A stretch of 64,000 nt of DNA from RGIG529 sp963929765 (GCA_963929765.1 CAWVKD010000028.1:8843-72842), one strand, 5' to 3'. Shown: positions 1 through 9,656, counted from the first letter of the stretch. Notes: generated from the sequence alone by a model not told the origin. Program-made: numbers and translations.

Positions 1-345
1 AAAGACCGTTTGAAAAAAAGCGCCTTAGGTTTATCCGGAGGCCAACAGCAGCGTCTCTGCATTGCTAGAGCGCTGGCTGTTCAACCTGATGTGCTCTTGA
101 TGGATGAACCAACTTCTGCTTTAGATCCCATTTCCACACTAAAAATCGAGGAACTTGCAGTAGAATTGAAAAAAGAGTATACTATCATCATGGTAACACA
201 CAATATGCAGCAAGCCGTTCGAGTCTCTGATAAAACAGCTTTTTTCCTTTTGGGAGAAGTCATTGAATATGGGGACACAGACCAACTTTTCTCCATGCCC
301 AAAGATAAACGAACAGAAGATTACATTACAGGGAGGTTCGGTTAA
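1..345 (+). CDS. pstB: Phosphate ABC transporter ATP-binding protein PstB (C-terminal part)
   Basis: This is the last 114 codons of the ATPase that energises high-affinity phosphate import by PstSCAB at the membrane. The reading frame is open from base 1, so the start lies outside the window. Visible are the ABC signature LSGGQQQRLCIARAL, the Walker B box VLLMDEPTSALDP and the H-loop VTHN. The Walker A part is missing because of the window edge. The stop overlaps the phoU start by one base, giving translational coupling, and phoU-phoB-phoR follow directly, which fits PstB rather than another ABC ATPase. Confidence 0.95.
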   Translation, partial: KDRLKKSALGLSGGQQQRLCIARALAVQPDVLLMDEPTSALDPISTLKIEELAVELKKEYTIIMVTHNMQQAVRVSDKTAFFLLGEVIEYGDTDQLFSMPKDKRTEDYITGRFG

Positions 346-998
346 TGCGCAGTCGATTTGACGAGCAGCTCCAATTGCTCAATACGGAACTTATTCAAAT
401 GGGTGCACTTTGTGAAGCAGCCATTGCAAGCGCCACCAAGGCACTTCTGGACGGCGATTTAAAATTGGCTGCCCACTCTGTTGGCGTAGATCAGGAGATT
501 GACGAAAAAGAACGAGAAATTGAGTCACTTTGTTTAAAACTACTTTTACAGCAGCAACCTGTAGCTCGAGACTTGCGACTTATTTCTGCCGCACTCAAAA
601 TGATTACTGATATGGAACGAATCGGTGATCAAGCGGCTGATATTGCAGAGATTGTCACCATGGCTCATATCGAGACATCTGACTCTCCTATGCATATTGG
701 CGAAATGGCAGAGGCAACCATCCATATGGTAACCAAAAGCATTGATGCCTTTGTAAAACGGGATTTAGAGCTGGCACAATCTGTAGTTGCCTATGATGAT
801 GTGGTAGACAACTTCTTTGACCAAGTGAAAAGCGAACTGATTGCGCTGATTGGAACCCATCCTGAACGAGGAGAATACGCCGTAGATCTGCTTATGATTG
901 CCAAATATTTTGAGCGAATCGGCGACCATGCTACTAATATTGCCGAATGGGTGGAATTTTCCATGACGGGACGACATAAGGGAGTAGAAGAAACATGA
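345..998 (+). CDS. phoU: Phosphate signalling regulator PhoU
   Basis: PhoU links the Pst transporter to the PhoR kinase and damps the phosphate-starvation response when phosphate is plentiful. The 217-residue product has the usual length and two tandem three-helix PhoU repeats (about residues 15-105 and 120-205). Each carries a metal-binding signature, seen as DMERIGDQAADIAE in the first and YFERIGDHATNIAE in the second. Its ATG overlaps the pstB stop by one base and its own end overlaps phoB by four bases, so the genes form one operon. Confidence 0.96.
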   Translation: MRSRFDEQLQLLNTELIQMGALCEAAIASATKALLDGDLKLAAHSVGVDQEIDEKEREIESLCLKLLLQQQPVARDLRLISAALKMITDMERIGDQAADIAEIVTMAHIETSDSPMHIGEMAEATIHMVTKSIDAFVKRDLELAQSVVAYDDVVDNFFDQVKSELIALIGTHPERGEYAVDLLMIAKYFERIGDHATNIAEWVEFSMTGRHKGVEET

Positions 999-1666
999 TT
1001 TATTGTGTGGAAGATGACGAGGGCATCCGAGAACTAATTGTTTATACCCTTCAGACAACAGGATTTGAAGCAATGGGATTTCCTTCTGGTGCCGAGTTGC
1101 TAGAAGCTCTTCGGAAAAAAATACCTGATTTACTGCTTCTGGATGTGATGCTTCCTGGGGAAGATGGTCTTTCTATTTTAAAACGACTGCGTTCATCTCC
1201 TTCTACCCGTACACTGCCAGTGATTCTTGTTACCGCCAAAGGAGCAGAATATGATAAAGTAAAAGGCCTCGACAGCGGCGCAGACGATTATATCGCAAAA
1301 CCCTTTGGAATGATGGAACTCATTTCTCGTATCAAGGCACTTTTACGGAGAACCGTTTCCAACCTCTCCCCAGACCGCACGGTTGGAAAAATATCCATTC
1401 ATGTGGACCGTCACCAAGTATTTGTAGATGGAAAAGAAGTGTTTCTTACACTAAAAGAGTTTGAGCTCTTACGATATATGATGGAACACCCAGGTACCGT
1501 ATTTACCAGAGATAAGCTTTTAGAACTCATTTGGGGATACGATTTTGATGGCGAAACACGTACGGTGGACGTCCACATTCACATGTTGCGTCAGAAACTG
1601 GGAGCCTACGGCAATACCATTGAAACGGTACGCGGTGTAGGATATCGATTGGGAGATGGAAAATGA
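995..1666 (+). CDS. phoB: PhoB/PhoP-type response regulator
   Basis: This is an OmpR/PhoB-family transcription factor controlling phosphate-starvation genes. The receiver domain (residues 1-120) has the acidic pair D7/D8, the phospho-acceptor D50 in LLLDVMLPGEDG, and the KPF switch motif. The C-terminal winged helix (about 128-220) has the family ending RTVDVHIHMLRQK and VRGVGYRL. The length (223 residues) is typical. It overlaps phoU by 4 bp and the downstream kinase gene by 4 bp. The partner kinase and the pst/phoU context support a PhoB role rather than another OmpR paralog. Confidence 0.94.
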   Translation: MIYCVEDDEGIRELIVYTLQTTGFEAMGFPSGAELLEALRKKIPDLLLLDVMLPGEDGLSILKRLRSSPSTRTLPVILVTAKGAEYDKVKGLDSGADDYIAKPFGMMELISRIKALLRRTVSNLSPDRTVGKISIHVDRHQVFVDGKEVFLTLKEFELLRYMMEHPGTVFTRDKLLELIWGYDFDGETRTVDVHIHMLRQKLGAYGNTIETVRGVGYRLGDGK

Positions 1667-3342
1667 AACGGAAATTCTTTCAGCGCATGTGCCTTTTGGC
1701 AGCTATCACTGCCATACTATGTTGTGCTCTTTCCACCTGGGCTATGTACCAGAAATTGTGTGATAGTATGCGCACAGAAATCCGGAAAGAATTGTCTTTT
1801 CTGACCGATTCTGTGGAACGAGATGGAAAAATTGCATTAACGCAAGCTGAAGACAGTGCCGGCAACAGCCGGATTACCTGGATTGATCAAGATGGCACAG
1901 TCTTATATGATAACAATGCGCAGCCATCTGAAATGGAAAACCATCTTAATCGCTCAGAGGTACAAGATGCATATGCATCTGGATATGGAGAGGCCACTCA
2001 CCGATCAGAAACTTTAGGTGAGAAAACATTTTATGTTGCAGCACGTTTGTCCGATGGTACCGTATTGCGAATCTCTAGCACCATCGACAGCGTATTAAGC
2101 AGTGTACTAAGCTATGTTCCTTTTATGATAGCTATCGCGTTGATCGTACTATGTTTTGCAATCTTACTCGCCCGTGGGCAAGCAAAACGTTTGGTTCATA
2201 CTGTAAAAGATTTGGATTTGGAACATCCTCTTTCCAACGAAACATATGAAGAGCTTTCTCCCCTGCTGCTCCGCTTGGAGAATCAGAATGTCCAAATTCA
2301 AACTGCAGCCAATGCCCTCCAAAAACAGCAAGAGGAATTTTCTGCTATTACCGCCCATATGCGGGAGGGGCTTATTATGTTAAGCAAAAATGCTCTTGTA
2401 CTCTCCATTAATCCCAGTGCCTTGCATGTCCTTCACCTTCCAGAAGGTGAATACGCTGGAAAACATATTTACACATTGAGCCGCAATATAGAAATGCAAT
2501 CAGCAGTGGAAACCAGCTTGAAAGGTACTGCTTGTGAAAAATATTTACAAGAAAGCGGGCGTGTCTATCAGCTGATGGCAACTCCAGTGCGAGCAGATGG
2601 GGCTATTCAAGGAACCATTTTACTTTTGTTGGATGTTACAGACAAACATGCAGCAGAACAAATGCGGCGAGAATTTTCTGCTAATGTATCCCACGAATTA
2701 AAAACACCTCTCACATCCATTTCCGGATATGCTGAAATCATTCAAAACGGCTTGGTGCAAGCAGAAGACCTTCCTCGGTTTGCAGGACGCATTTATCACG
2801 AAGCGCAACGTCTCATTTCCCTCATTGAAGATATCATTCGTCTTTCTCAACTGGATGAGTCAGGGGGAGAAATGCCACGGGAAATGGTCAATTTGCTTTC
2901 TCTGGCAAAGGAAACAGCAGATCAACTTTCTGAACAAGCAACACGGGCAGAAGTGTCACTATCTGTTACAGGAGATTCCGCAAGTATTTTGGGAATCCGG
3001 CAAGTTTTAAGTGAAATGCTGTATAATCTTTTGGATAATGCCATTAAATATAATCAAGCAGGCGGCAGTGTTACCTGTTCTGTTTTATCTACTCAAGAAG
3101 CTGTCATTGTTTCTGTTGCCGATACAGGCATTGGCATCCCAACTGCACACCAAAGTCGTGTTTTTGAACGGTTTTACCGGGTAGACAAAAGCCATTCAAA
3201 AGAAACCGGTGGCACAGGCTTAGGGCTTTCTATTGTAAAGCACGGCGCTATGTGCCACAATGCCAAAATAACTTTAGAAAGTACAGAAGGAGTTGGCACA
3301 ACGATACAACTTATTTTTGAACCAGGAGGAAATAGATCATGA
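1663..3342 (+). CDS. phoR: PhoR-type sensor histidine kinase
   Basis: This is the membrane kinase partner of the preceding regulator. The 559-residue protein has an N-terminal membrane segment (about 8-28), an extracytoplasmic stretch, a second membrane segment (about 150-170), a PAS-like region (about 225-330), a HisKA dimerisation helix with H344 in SANVSHELKTPL, and a HATPase domain with N box NLLDNAIKYN, G1 DTGIGIP and G2 GTGLGLSIVK. Its end overlaps the next gene by 4 bp. The Pho role is inferred from the pst-phoU-phoB neighbourhood; the kinase identity is direct from the motifs. Confidence 0.93.
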   Translation: MKRKFFQRMCLLAAITAILCCALSTWAMYQKLCDSMRTEIRKELSFLTDSVERDGKIALTQAEDSAGNSRITWIDQDGTVLYDNNAQPSEMENHLNRSEVQDAYASGYGEATHRSETLGEKTFYVAARLSDGTVLRISSTIDSVLSSVLSYVPFMIAIALIVLCFAILLARGQAKRLVHTVKDLDLEHPLSNETYEELSPLLLRLENQNVQIQTAANALQKQQEEFSAITAHMREGLIMLSKNALVLSINPSALHVLHLPEGEYAGKHIYTLSRNIEMQSAVETSLKGTACEKYLQESGRVYQLMATPVRADGAIQGTILLLLDVTDKHAAEQMRREFSANVSHELKTPLTSISGYAEIIQNGLVQAEDLPRFAGRIYHEAQRLISLIEDIIRLSQLDESGGEMPREMVNLLSLAKETADQLSEQATRAEVSLSVTGDSASILGIRQVLSEMLYNLLDNAIKYNQAGGSVTCSVLSTQEAVIVSVADTGIGIPTAHQSRVFERFYRVDKSHSKETGGTGLGLSIVKHGAMCHNAKITLESTEGVGTTIQLIFEPGGNRS

Positions 3343-3998
3343 TTACCTTTGAGGAGGTAAAAAACAATAGCGCAATTGCTACTTATATCAAAAAAGCAGA
3401 TGAATCACTGATTGCCCTGGGATACACAGAACACAGTTTTGCACATGTTAGCAGAACAGCAGATACAGCGCGATATATTTTAGAGACTATGGGCTATCCT
3501 CCACGAGATGTAGAACTGGCCCAGATTGCCGGCTACTTACACGACATTGGTAATTTGGTCAATCGGGTAGACCATGCTCAAAGTGGCGCTGTTATGGCTT
3601 TTCGCATCTTAGATAATATGGGAGCCGATGCGGATGAAATCGCTACCATCACGACTGCGATTGGGAACCATGACGAAGGTACAGCCGTAGCTGTCAATCC
3701 CATTGCAGCCGCTTTGATTTTAGGCGATAAAACCGACGTTCGTCGCAGTCGTGTACGAAATGATGACCATACATCTTTTGATATTCACGATAGAGTCAAC
3801 TACTCCGTGAAAAAATCCGTTGTTAAAATCAACGAAGAAAAAACGCTGATTAAACTAAAGCTTACCATCGATACCCGATATTGTTCCATTATGGACTATT
3901 TTGAGATTTTTTTGGGACGTATGGTTCTCTGCCGCAAGGCAGCAGAAAAACTTGGCCTGCAATTTCGATTGATCATCAACGAGCAACAATTGATTTAA
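3339..3998 (+). CDS. HD-domain phosphohydrolase
   Basis: The 219-residue protein has an HD-type metal-dependent phosphohydrolase fold: a first His in EHSFAHVSRT (about residue 29), the HD pair in AGYLHDIGNL (about 68-69), and a later IGNHDEG. The natural substrate cannot be told from sequence; relatives act on nucleotides or cyclic nucleotides. It is translationally coupled to phoR (4-bp overlap), so it is probably produced with the Pho regulon, which is a suggestive but unproven link to phosphate salvage or signalling. Confidence 0.85.
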   Translation: MITFEEVKNNSAIATYIKKADESLIALGYTEHSFAHVSRTADTARYILETMGYPPRDVELAQIAGYLHDIGNLVNRVDHAQSGAVMAFRILDNMGADADEIATITTAIGNHDEGTAVAVNPIAAALILGDKTDVRRSRVRNDDHTSFDIHDRVNYSVKKSVVKINEEKTLIKLKLTIDTRYCSIMDYFEIFLGRMVLCRKAAEKLGLQFRLIINEQQLI

Positions 3999-4020
3999 GG
4001 AAAAATACGTATGCTTTTGC

Positions 4021-4075
4021 TTCGGCGAATCGTCCTGTTCGATATAGGAAGGTTCGCTTCTGTTTTTTTCATCAG
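4021..4075 (+). terminator. Probable terminator after the pho operon
   Basis: An imperfect inverted repeat (GCGAA at 4026 pairing with TTCGC at about 4057, with AGGA/TCCT pairing inside) is followed by a run of seven T. It separates the HD gene from the next coding region. The stem contains mismatches, so the call is moderate. Confidence 0.45.
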
Positions 4076-4090
4076 CTGCATAGACTGCCT

Positions 4091-5650
4091 TTGGGGGGTG
4101 GTCTTACGAAATTAAGCCGTACATCTATGTTATATGGCACGTTGATATTGACAGTAACGGGAATCATTTCTCAATTAATGGGATTTTTATATCGCGTGTT
4201 TCTCAGCCGACTGATTGGTGCAGAGAACATGGGTCTTTATCAACTTTTGATGCCGGTTTATGCATGTGTGTTATCCATCGTTTCTGTGGGTCTCTCCGTA
4301 TCTGTTTCTCGTCTGTCAGCGGAACACAAAGCACTGCAAAATACCCGAGCCATTGCTCAAGTGGTAAGACAATGCCTCTTTTTTCTTTTTGTTCTCTTTG
4401 CTTTTGTATCAATCGCCACTATTCTGCTCTATGACCCCATTTCTGTTTATCTTTTGGGCGATGCCCGTACGCAGATGGGACTTTTGCTCTTGCTGCCCTG
4501 CATTTTACTAACAGCCATCGAAAACATCCACAAACATTATTTTTATGGGACAGGTCAAGTACGCCCACCTGCTTTTGCCGAATTGTCAGAGCAAATCATT
4601 CGCATCACCGCTGTGTTGACTTTGCTTCTGATCTTCCTTCCACAAAACAGCGAAGTCACCGTCGGGTTGATTGTGGCGGGTATGGGCATTTGCGAAGTGA
4701 TATCTGCCATCACTCTAGTCACTCTCTATAAACGCAACCTCAAGCACACTGGACTGATTGGAACACCACTTCCATCCAAGCAAATCCGAAGAAGTATTCG
4801 CTCTATTGCTATTCCCATCGGTGCTACTTCCCTTTTGGAAAATATCATGTCTTCAATCAATGCTGTTATCATTCCCCAACGTCTCGTTGTGGCTGGCTGG
4901 ACTGTAACAGAAGCCATGTCAGCTTTTGGGATTCTATTCGGCATGGCATTACCTATGTTATTACTGCCCTCTGCTTTTATTGGTGCTCTTTGTACCATTC
5001 TAGTACCTAAGCTGGCTCAAAGTGCCGCTTTGGGACAAAAGCAGGAAATCAATCAGCGGCTCGGAAAAGCAATGGCATCAACTTCTCTGCTCATTCTTCC
5101 TTTTTTGGCTCTTATGCTCACCGTAGGACCGGTTTTGGGGCAGGCACTTTTTTTAGAATCATCCATCGGAGACTATCTTCCCATTTTATCGATAGGCGTT
5201 CTTTTTTCTTGTTATGAAAGTGTTTTGGCCAGTGCTCTCAATGGCTTGAGCAAGCAACAGGCAACTGCCGGTTATTCTTTGTTATGCAGCTTTGTGCAGT
5301 TGATTCTCACCTATATTGGCACTACCATCCCCGGCGTCGGCCTGTATGGATTTTGCATTGGCTTTGTTGTCAGTTCCATTTTAGGAACCATCCTCTTTGG
5401 TGTTTATCTGGTTAAACAGACAGGGTTTCGTATCCGACTGGGAAGTTGGTTCTTGTTTCCCGCAATAGCCGCTGCTTTTGCCGGGCTTTGCTCTTATTTA
5501 TTGTTCGGTGTCCTGACCAACGCCGGTCTCTCTGATCTTGCTTCTGCCCTTGTGGTTTCACTTTTAGGTATTGTTTGCTATATCATAGCTCTATGGACAG
5601 AAGGAATCCAAGTATTTGGCTTTCAACTTTCCCATTCCCGCCGGGATTGA
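4091..5650 (+). CDS. SpoVB-like polysaccharide/lipid flippase (MATE/MVF superfamily)
   Basis: This is a polytopic membrane protein of about 14 helices resembling SpoVB/MurJ-type flippases, which move lipid-linked precursors for spore cortex or cell-wall polymers. The N-terminus GTLILTVTGIISQLMGFLYRVFL is typical of the SpoVB group, and the length (about 510 residues) fits. The start is uncertain: TTG at 4091 gives 519 residues but lies inside the G-rich ribosome site, while ATG at 4127 gives 507 residues with a long spacing from GGGGGGTGG. No other cell-wall gene is adjacent, so the exact substrate is open. Confidence 0.82.
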   Translation: MGGGLTKLSRTSMLYGTLILTVTGIISQLMGFLYRVFLSRLIGAENMGLYQLLMPVYACVLSIVSVGLSVSVSRLSAEHKALQNTRAIAQVVRQCLFFLFVLFAFVSIATILLYDPISVYLLGDARTQMGLLLLLPCILLTAIENIHKHYFYGTGQVRPPAFAELSEQIIRITAVLTLLLIFLPQNSEVTVGLIVAGMGICEVISAITLVTLYKRNLKHTGLIGTPLPSKQIRRSIRSIAIPIGATSLLENIMSSINAVIIPQRLVVAGWTVTEAMSAFGILFGMALPMLLLPSAFIGALCTILVPKLAQSAALGQKQEINQRLGKAMASTSLLILPFLALMLTVGPVLGQALFLESSIGDYLPILSIGVLFSCYESVLASALNGLSKQQATAGYSLLCSFVQLILTYIGTTIPGVGLYGFCIGFVVSSILGTILFGVYLVKQTGFRIRLGSWFLFPAIAAAFAGLCSYLLFGVLTNAGLSDLASALVVSLLGIVCYIIALWTEGIQVFGFQLSHSRRD

Positions 5651-5708
5651 CTTTGGGAACATTTCATCATACAATAAAGATGATAAGCAATTGATAGAGG
5701 AATGGAAA

Positions 5709-6440
5709 ATGGAACGCATCGAATATTTGGGCCCCAAACAACTGGTATTGATACAAAACGACGCCGCATTCCCATTGGGAATGGACTCTATGCTTCTTTC
5801 CCAATTTGCCACTTTGCGGCGAAATGACCGTGTTTACGACTTAGGCTGCGGCATCGGTACGCTGATGCTGCTTCTTTTTTCCCGGGAAGAAAATATTATC
5901 GTCTCTGGAATGGAACTCCAAGCAGAAGCCGTTATCCAGGCAAAGAAAAATCTAGCCTATAATGGCCTTCTGAATCAAGCTACTGTACAGGAAGGAGATC
6001 TTCGCACGATTCCACAAACTTCTATTCCGGGTCAATGGGATCTGGTCATCTCTAATCCTCCCTACTTTGCACCGTCTGCCGGCAAGCAATCCAAAAAGAA
6101 TGAGCGAGCTCAAGCACGTACAGCTCTGTCCTGCTCTCCAGCGGATCTCTGTAAAGCAGCTGCTCATTTACTCCATCCCAGGGGTCGATTTGCCCTCGTT
6201 TTACGGCCAGAATATTTAGAAGACTGGATGCTCTCTCTTCATCAATGTGGACTTACACCCAAACGTTTGCGTTGTGTCCACCATACTCCCAAAACGCCTC
6301 CTTCTATCCTTTTGCTGGAAGCCGTCCGTTGCGGGAAAATGGGACTCACATTTCTTCCCCCACTTTTTGCAGCAGAGTGGAACTCCCAACATGCCAAACA
6401 AGCAGAGAAACCGGCAACCACTGCCGGGCAGGAGGAATAA
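5709..6440 (+). CDS. tRNA1(Val) adenine-N6 methyltransferase family (TrmN6/YfiC-like)
   Basis: This is an SAM-dependent N6-adenine methyltransferase. The N-terminus KQLVLIQNDAAFPLGMDSML is characteristic of the YabB/TrmN6 group. The SAM-binding loop reads VYDLGCGIGTLMLL and the catalytic NPPY motif is present in DLVISNPPYF. I place the start at ATG 5709, because an AGAGG site lies 8 bases upstream and the earlier in-frame ATG (5616) lies inside the flippase gene. The product is 243 residues. It is followed 2 bp later by rsmI, giving a pair of RNA-modification genes. Confidence 0.88.
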   Translation: MERIEYLGPKQLVLIQNDAAFPLGMDSMLLSQFATLRRNDRVYDLGCGIGTLMLLLFSREENIIVSGMELQAEAVIQAKKNLAYNGLLNQATVQEGDLRTIPQTSIPGQWDLVISNPPYFAPSAGKQSKKNERAQARTALSCSPADLCKAAAHLLHPRGRFALVLRPEYLEDWMLSLHQCGLTPKRLRCVHHTPKTPPSILLLEAVRCGKMGLTFLPPLFAAEWNSQHAKQAEKPATTAGQEE

Positions 6441-6442
6441 TC

Positions 6443-7276
6443 ATGACCGGTCAGTTATACGTGGTTGCTACCCCCATCGGGAATTTAGGGGACCTTTCCC
6501 CTCGGGCAGCAGAAATCTTAACAAAAGTAGACTTTATCGCGGCAGAAGACACCAGAGTTACCATGAAATTGCTCAACCATTTGGGAATCAAAAAGCCTAT
6601 GGTAAGCTATTATCGCCATAATTTTGAAGCATCTGGCCGCCAAATTCTAACCCGTCTTCTTTCAGGTGAATCTTGTGCTTTGGTATCAGATGCTGGCACT
6701 CCTATCATCAGTGATCCTGGCGAAGAACTGGTACTTCTCTGCCAACAGAAAGGCATTCCTGTCACTTCTATTCCAGGTCCTTGTGCTTTTGTTACAGCAT
6801 TAACATTATCCTGCCTTCCCTCTGGTCGTTTTACATTCGAGGGTTTTTTGGCCATGAATAAAAAGAACAGGAGAGAACATCTGCTTTCTTTACAAGAAGA
6901 AACACGCACTATGATTTTTTATGAAGCGCCCCATAAGCTACGCTCTACCCTTTCTGATCTGTGTGAAACATTTGGTGCAGAGCGAAAAATCACTTTGTGT
7001 AGAGAATTGACAAAGTTGCACGAGGAAGTGGTCCATACTACATTAGGAGAAGCAATCCAGCGGTATGAAACACAATCGCCAAAAGGGGAATTTGTTTTGG
7101 TATTAGAAGGAGCACCGCTAATGGAAGAAGCAATGTGTTCCATGGTGTCTGCCTTAGAGCGGGTAGGATCTTATCGATCTGAAGGTATGTCTTTGAAACA
7201 GGCCGCAAAAAAAGTGGCAGAGGAGACGGGCCTTTCTAAAAACGAATTATACGCTGCTGCTATCCAAATAGAATAA
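6443..7276 (+). CDS. rsmI: 16S rRNA (cytidine1402-2'-O)-methyltransferase RsmI
   Basis: RsmI methylates the ribose of C1402 in the decoding centre of 16S rRNA. The 277-residue protein has the tetrapyrrole-methylase fold: N-terminal LYVVATPIGNLGDLSPRA, then AAEDTRVT, VSDAGTPIISDPG and a conserved SIPGP loop. ATG 6443 is preceded by GGAGGAATAATC at good spacing. A longer frame from 6245 overlaps the upstream gene and is not needed. It pairs with the upstream methyltransferase and ends just before a strong bidirectional terminator. Confidence 0.96.
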   Translation: MTGQLYVVATPIGNLGDLSPRAAEILTKVDFIAAEDTRVTMKLLNHLGIKKPMVSYYRHNFEASGRQILTRLLSGESCALVSDAGTPIISDPGEELVLLCQQKGIPVTSIPGPCAFVTALTLSCLPSGRFTFEGFLAMNKKNRREHLLSLQEETRTMIFYEAPHKLRSTLSDLCETFGAERKITLCRELTKLHEEVVHTTLGEAIQRYETQSPKGEFVLVLEGAPLMEEAMCSMVSALERVGSYRSEGMSLKQAAKKVAEETGLSKNELYAAAIQIE

Positions 7277-7278
7277 AC

Positions 7279-7320
7279 AATGGCGTTCAAACCTATAAGT
7301 TTGAACGCCATTACTTTTAT
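7279..7320. terminator. Bidirectional terminator between rsmI and the converging gene
   Basis: A perfect 14-bp inverted repeat (7279-7292 with 7299-7312) has a 6-base loop, a T-rich tail on the + strand and an A-rich flank that serves the - strand gene ending at 7317. Confidence 0.9.
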
Positions 7321-9656
7321 TTTTTCATCCATTTTCGAATCTTTTGTTTGATACCAGGTCCTAATATCTTTGCTCCAATCCGATACAAAAGAGACGGTTG
7401 CCGCAAAAAAGTTTGACTTACTTCTTCAAAAGGCTGTGTTTGGAATGCTTCGAAAAACGCACTTCTTTTGTTTGGCATTTCAATGGGAGTTTTCAGCCGT
7501 GGGTTCCCCTCAATCGCCTCTTGCAGCGACCGTTCTACCCGGGATACTTCTTCATCTACTGCATCTAAGAGCGCTTGCCCTTTCTCTGTATGGGATAAAA
7601 CCAATGAAACACCGTCTTCCATACGAATAGATACAGGGAGCGCTTTAGCAGAGACTCCCCAAAAATCCCCAAGCGTCAAATCGGAACAGCGCTCTGGCGT
7701 TGTGTATTGGCAATGATAACAAGAAGGCCTCAGAAAAAGAGCCATACCAAATCCACGTCCATAAGGTGTCTTCATCAACGGTGCCGCCCACTGTGTTCCA
7801 TTCTCAAATTGAGCTACAAACCTGGCACGGGTCCATCCGTCCTCTTTGTCGCGGAAGGATACAGAGGCCACTGCGCTACCTGCATCTGCTTCCATTTGCC
7901 CGACATATTTTTCCCATACACCAGGCGATGGTACACCATGGCAAACCAAGTCACATAAAATCAGTTTTTCGTATGGTTCACGAAGATAGTGTCGCAGGCC
8001 ATCCACTTGACATGGCGTTCCGGAAAAGAGTACTGTTTTGCCCAAGTCCAACAAATCTTTGATCTCATTAAACGAACGGCCCAGATCGCTCTGAACGTAT
8101 TTTGTACTTCGCAGTCGGAACAGCTCTTCCTCCTTCTCCACGCAAACATGGGAAAGATGGAACATTTCATCAAAGGCCGCTCCATATACCACCCCTCCTT
8201 TTTTCAATACGTGAGAAGCTAGAGCAGAAAAAACACCACCGGAAGTACTTTCTTTCTTGATCTCCTTATTTTGGACCCATGCGGCATACACTCGAGGTTC
8301 AAAAGAGAGTTTCCTTTCTTCTCCTTTTAAAACAGGACACACCGTCTCACAAGTTCGGCATCGAATGCATGTATCTCCAATGAGAGGACGTAAAAAACCT
8401 TCTTCATCCACTTTCATTGTAATGCACCCCATGGGACAGGCTGCCTGACAGGCAGAACAGCCAGTGCATTGATCCCGCCCTGCAAGACGCACCTTCTTTC
8501 TGGGCATACGAACATCTCTTTCAGAGGTCCATCGTTTCGGGTCCGCAGCTTCCAAATTATTGCGCAAAAAGGATAGCGAATGTTCTCGTTCCTCCGCCAT
8601 TCGCTTCCGGATGGAACCATAGTCAATCGCTTCCTCGATTGGCACGGTATGCTCCAGACCTACAATTCGTCCTGTTTGCCCTACAAGGTTCAACAAATGA
8701 TAAATTCTAGATTGCTCCGGATGTTTTTGTTCTTTAGGACTTACAGCTGTAAAAAACGGTTTTTCAAATTGCAAAGAAAAAACAGTTCCATGGAAAGAAT
8801 TGGTCAAAACGTATGCTGCATGTTGAAATAATCCCAAAAACTCTTGGGGACCAGCATCCAATATGATTTTCTTTGTCCCTGGTACACGGCGCCGCATACC
8901 TGCAAGCTGTATCACAGGATAACCCGTCTTCTCTTTCAGCTCCTGCAAATAAGGCAATAAATTCGAATAGTCGGAAATAAAATAGCAGAGGATATAAGGG
9001 CCTTCTATTTGGGGAGGAACCGCAATTTCTCCCCAAGTCTCTCCGGTCAAAAGAAGAGTGGGGTCTAATACGGTAGGCACCTTCTGATCCATAACATGTT
9101 CCAAAATCTCTTGCGTTCTGGTCTCTCTTGCAGAAACAGCATCGAACGATTGAAGATATTGTTCCAATTCATCTTCCATAGACTCGGGAATCGAAGTCCC
9201 TCCAAAACTGGAAGCATAAGATATTTTTCGTCCCTCTGTTGCAAAAGTTAAAAAGAATGCAGGATCAAAACGTCCATTGGCAAAAATAGAAGGACTCCAT
9301 ATTTGGTCACTGCCAGCGATATAAAGATCATAAACAGGAGGGGCAGCTCGCAATGCTTCATTACTCTCATACTGCATTTTACTGCAATGCATCTTCTCTG
9401 TTACAAATGCAGCAAACCGTTCATTTCGCCGTCTTAGCGCCTTGTGGTGTAGCAAGGTATGTCCATTGATCAATAGAGTCTTGGGTGACATTCCTTTTCG
9501 ATATAAGCGATTGGTTTGTGTTGTATGAGGTAAACGATAATCAATCAACTCACACGGGGTGCCCAATTGCTCCACCGCTCGCATGGTGGCATACGCCTGC
9601 AATTGAGCTCCGTAGTGATTCGCAAAATGAAAGGTGATCAGTCCAGCCGCTTTCAT
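7317..9656 (-). CDS. Polysaccharide pyruvyl transferase domain fused to FrhB-like iron-sulfur protein
   Basis: A 779-residue two-part protein. Residues 1 to about 370 resemble the polysaccharide pyruvyl transferase family (MKAAGLITFHFANHYGAQLQAY start, YIAGSDQIWSP, and TNSFHGTVFSLQF near 300). Residues from 397 hold two 4Fe-4S motifs (CTGCSACQAACPMGC, then CIRCRTCETVCPV), followed by coenzyme F420 hydrogenase beta-subunit-like domains with SGTPCQVDGLRHYL and a Cys-rich motif near 645. ATG 9656 has AAGGAGCG seven bases upstream; the longer frame to 9782 lacks such a site. The gene stands alone between two terminator/promoter regions. Likely role is electron-coupled modification of a surface glycan; substrate and electron donor are unknown. 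Confidence 0.82.
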   Translation of the reverse strand: MKAAGLITFHFANHYGAQLQAYATMRAVEQLGTPCELIDYRLPHTTQTNRLYRKGMSPKTLLINGHTLLHHKALRRRNERFAAFVTEKMHCSKMQYESNEALRAAPPVYDLYIAGSDQIWSPSIFANGRFDPAFFLTFATEGRKISYASSFGGTSIPESMEDELEQYLQSFDAVSARETRTQEILEHVMDQKVPTVLDPTLLLTGETWGEIAVPPQIEGPYILCYFISDYSNLLPYLQELKEKTGYPVIQLAGMRRRVPGTKKIILDAGPQEFLGLFQHAAYVLTNSFHGTVFSLQFEKPFFTAVSPKEQKHPEQSRIYHLLNLVGQTGRIVGLEHTVPIEEAIDYGSIRKRMAEEREHSLSFLRNNLEAADPKRWTSERDVRMPRKKVRLAGRDQCTGCSACQAACPMGCITMKVDEEGFLRPLIGDTCIRCRTCETVCPVLKGEERKLSFEPRVYAAWVQNKEIKKESTSGGVFSALASHVLKKGGVVYGAAFDEMFHLSHVCVEKEEELFRLRSTKYVQSDLGRSFNEIKDLLDLGKTVLFSGTPCQVDGLRHYLREPYEKLILCDLVCHGVPSPGVWEKYVGQMEADAGSAVASVSFRDKEDGWTRARFVAQFENGTQWAAPLMKTPYGRGFGMALFLRPSCYHCQYTTPERCSDLTLGDFWGVSAKALPVSIRMEDGVSLVLSHTEKGQALLDAVDEEVSRVERSLQEAIEGNPRLKTPIEMPNKRSAFFEAFQTQPFEEVSQTFLRQPSLLYRIGAKILGPGIKQKIRKWMKK

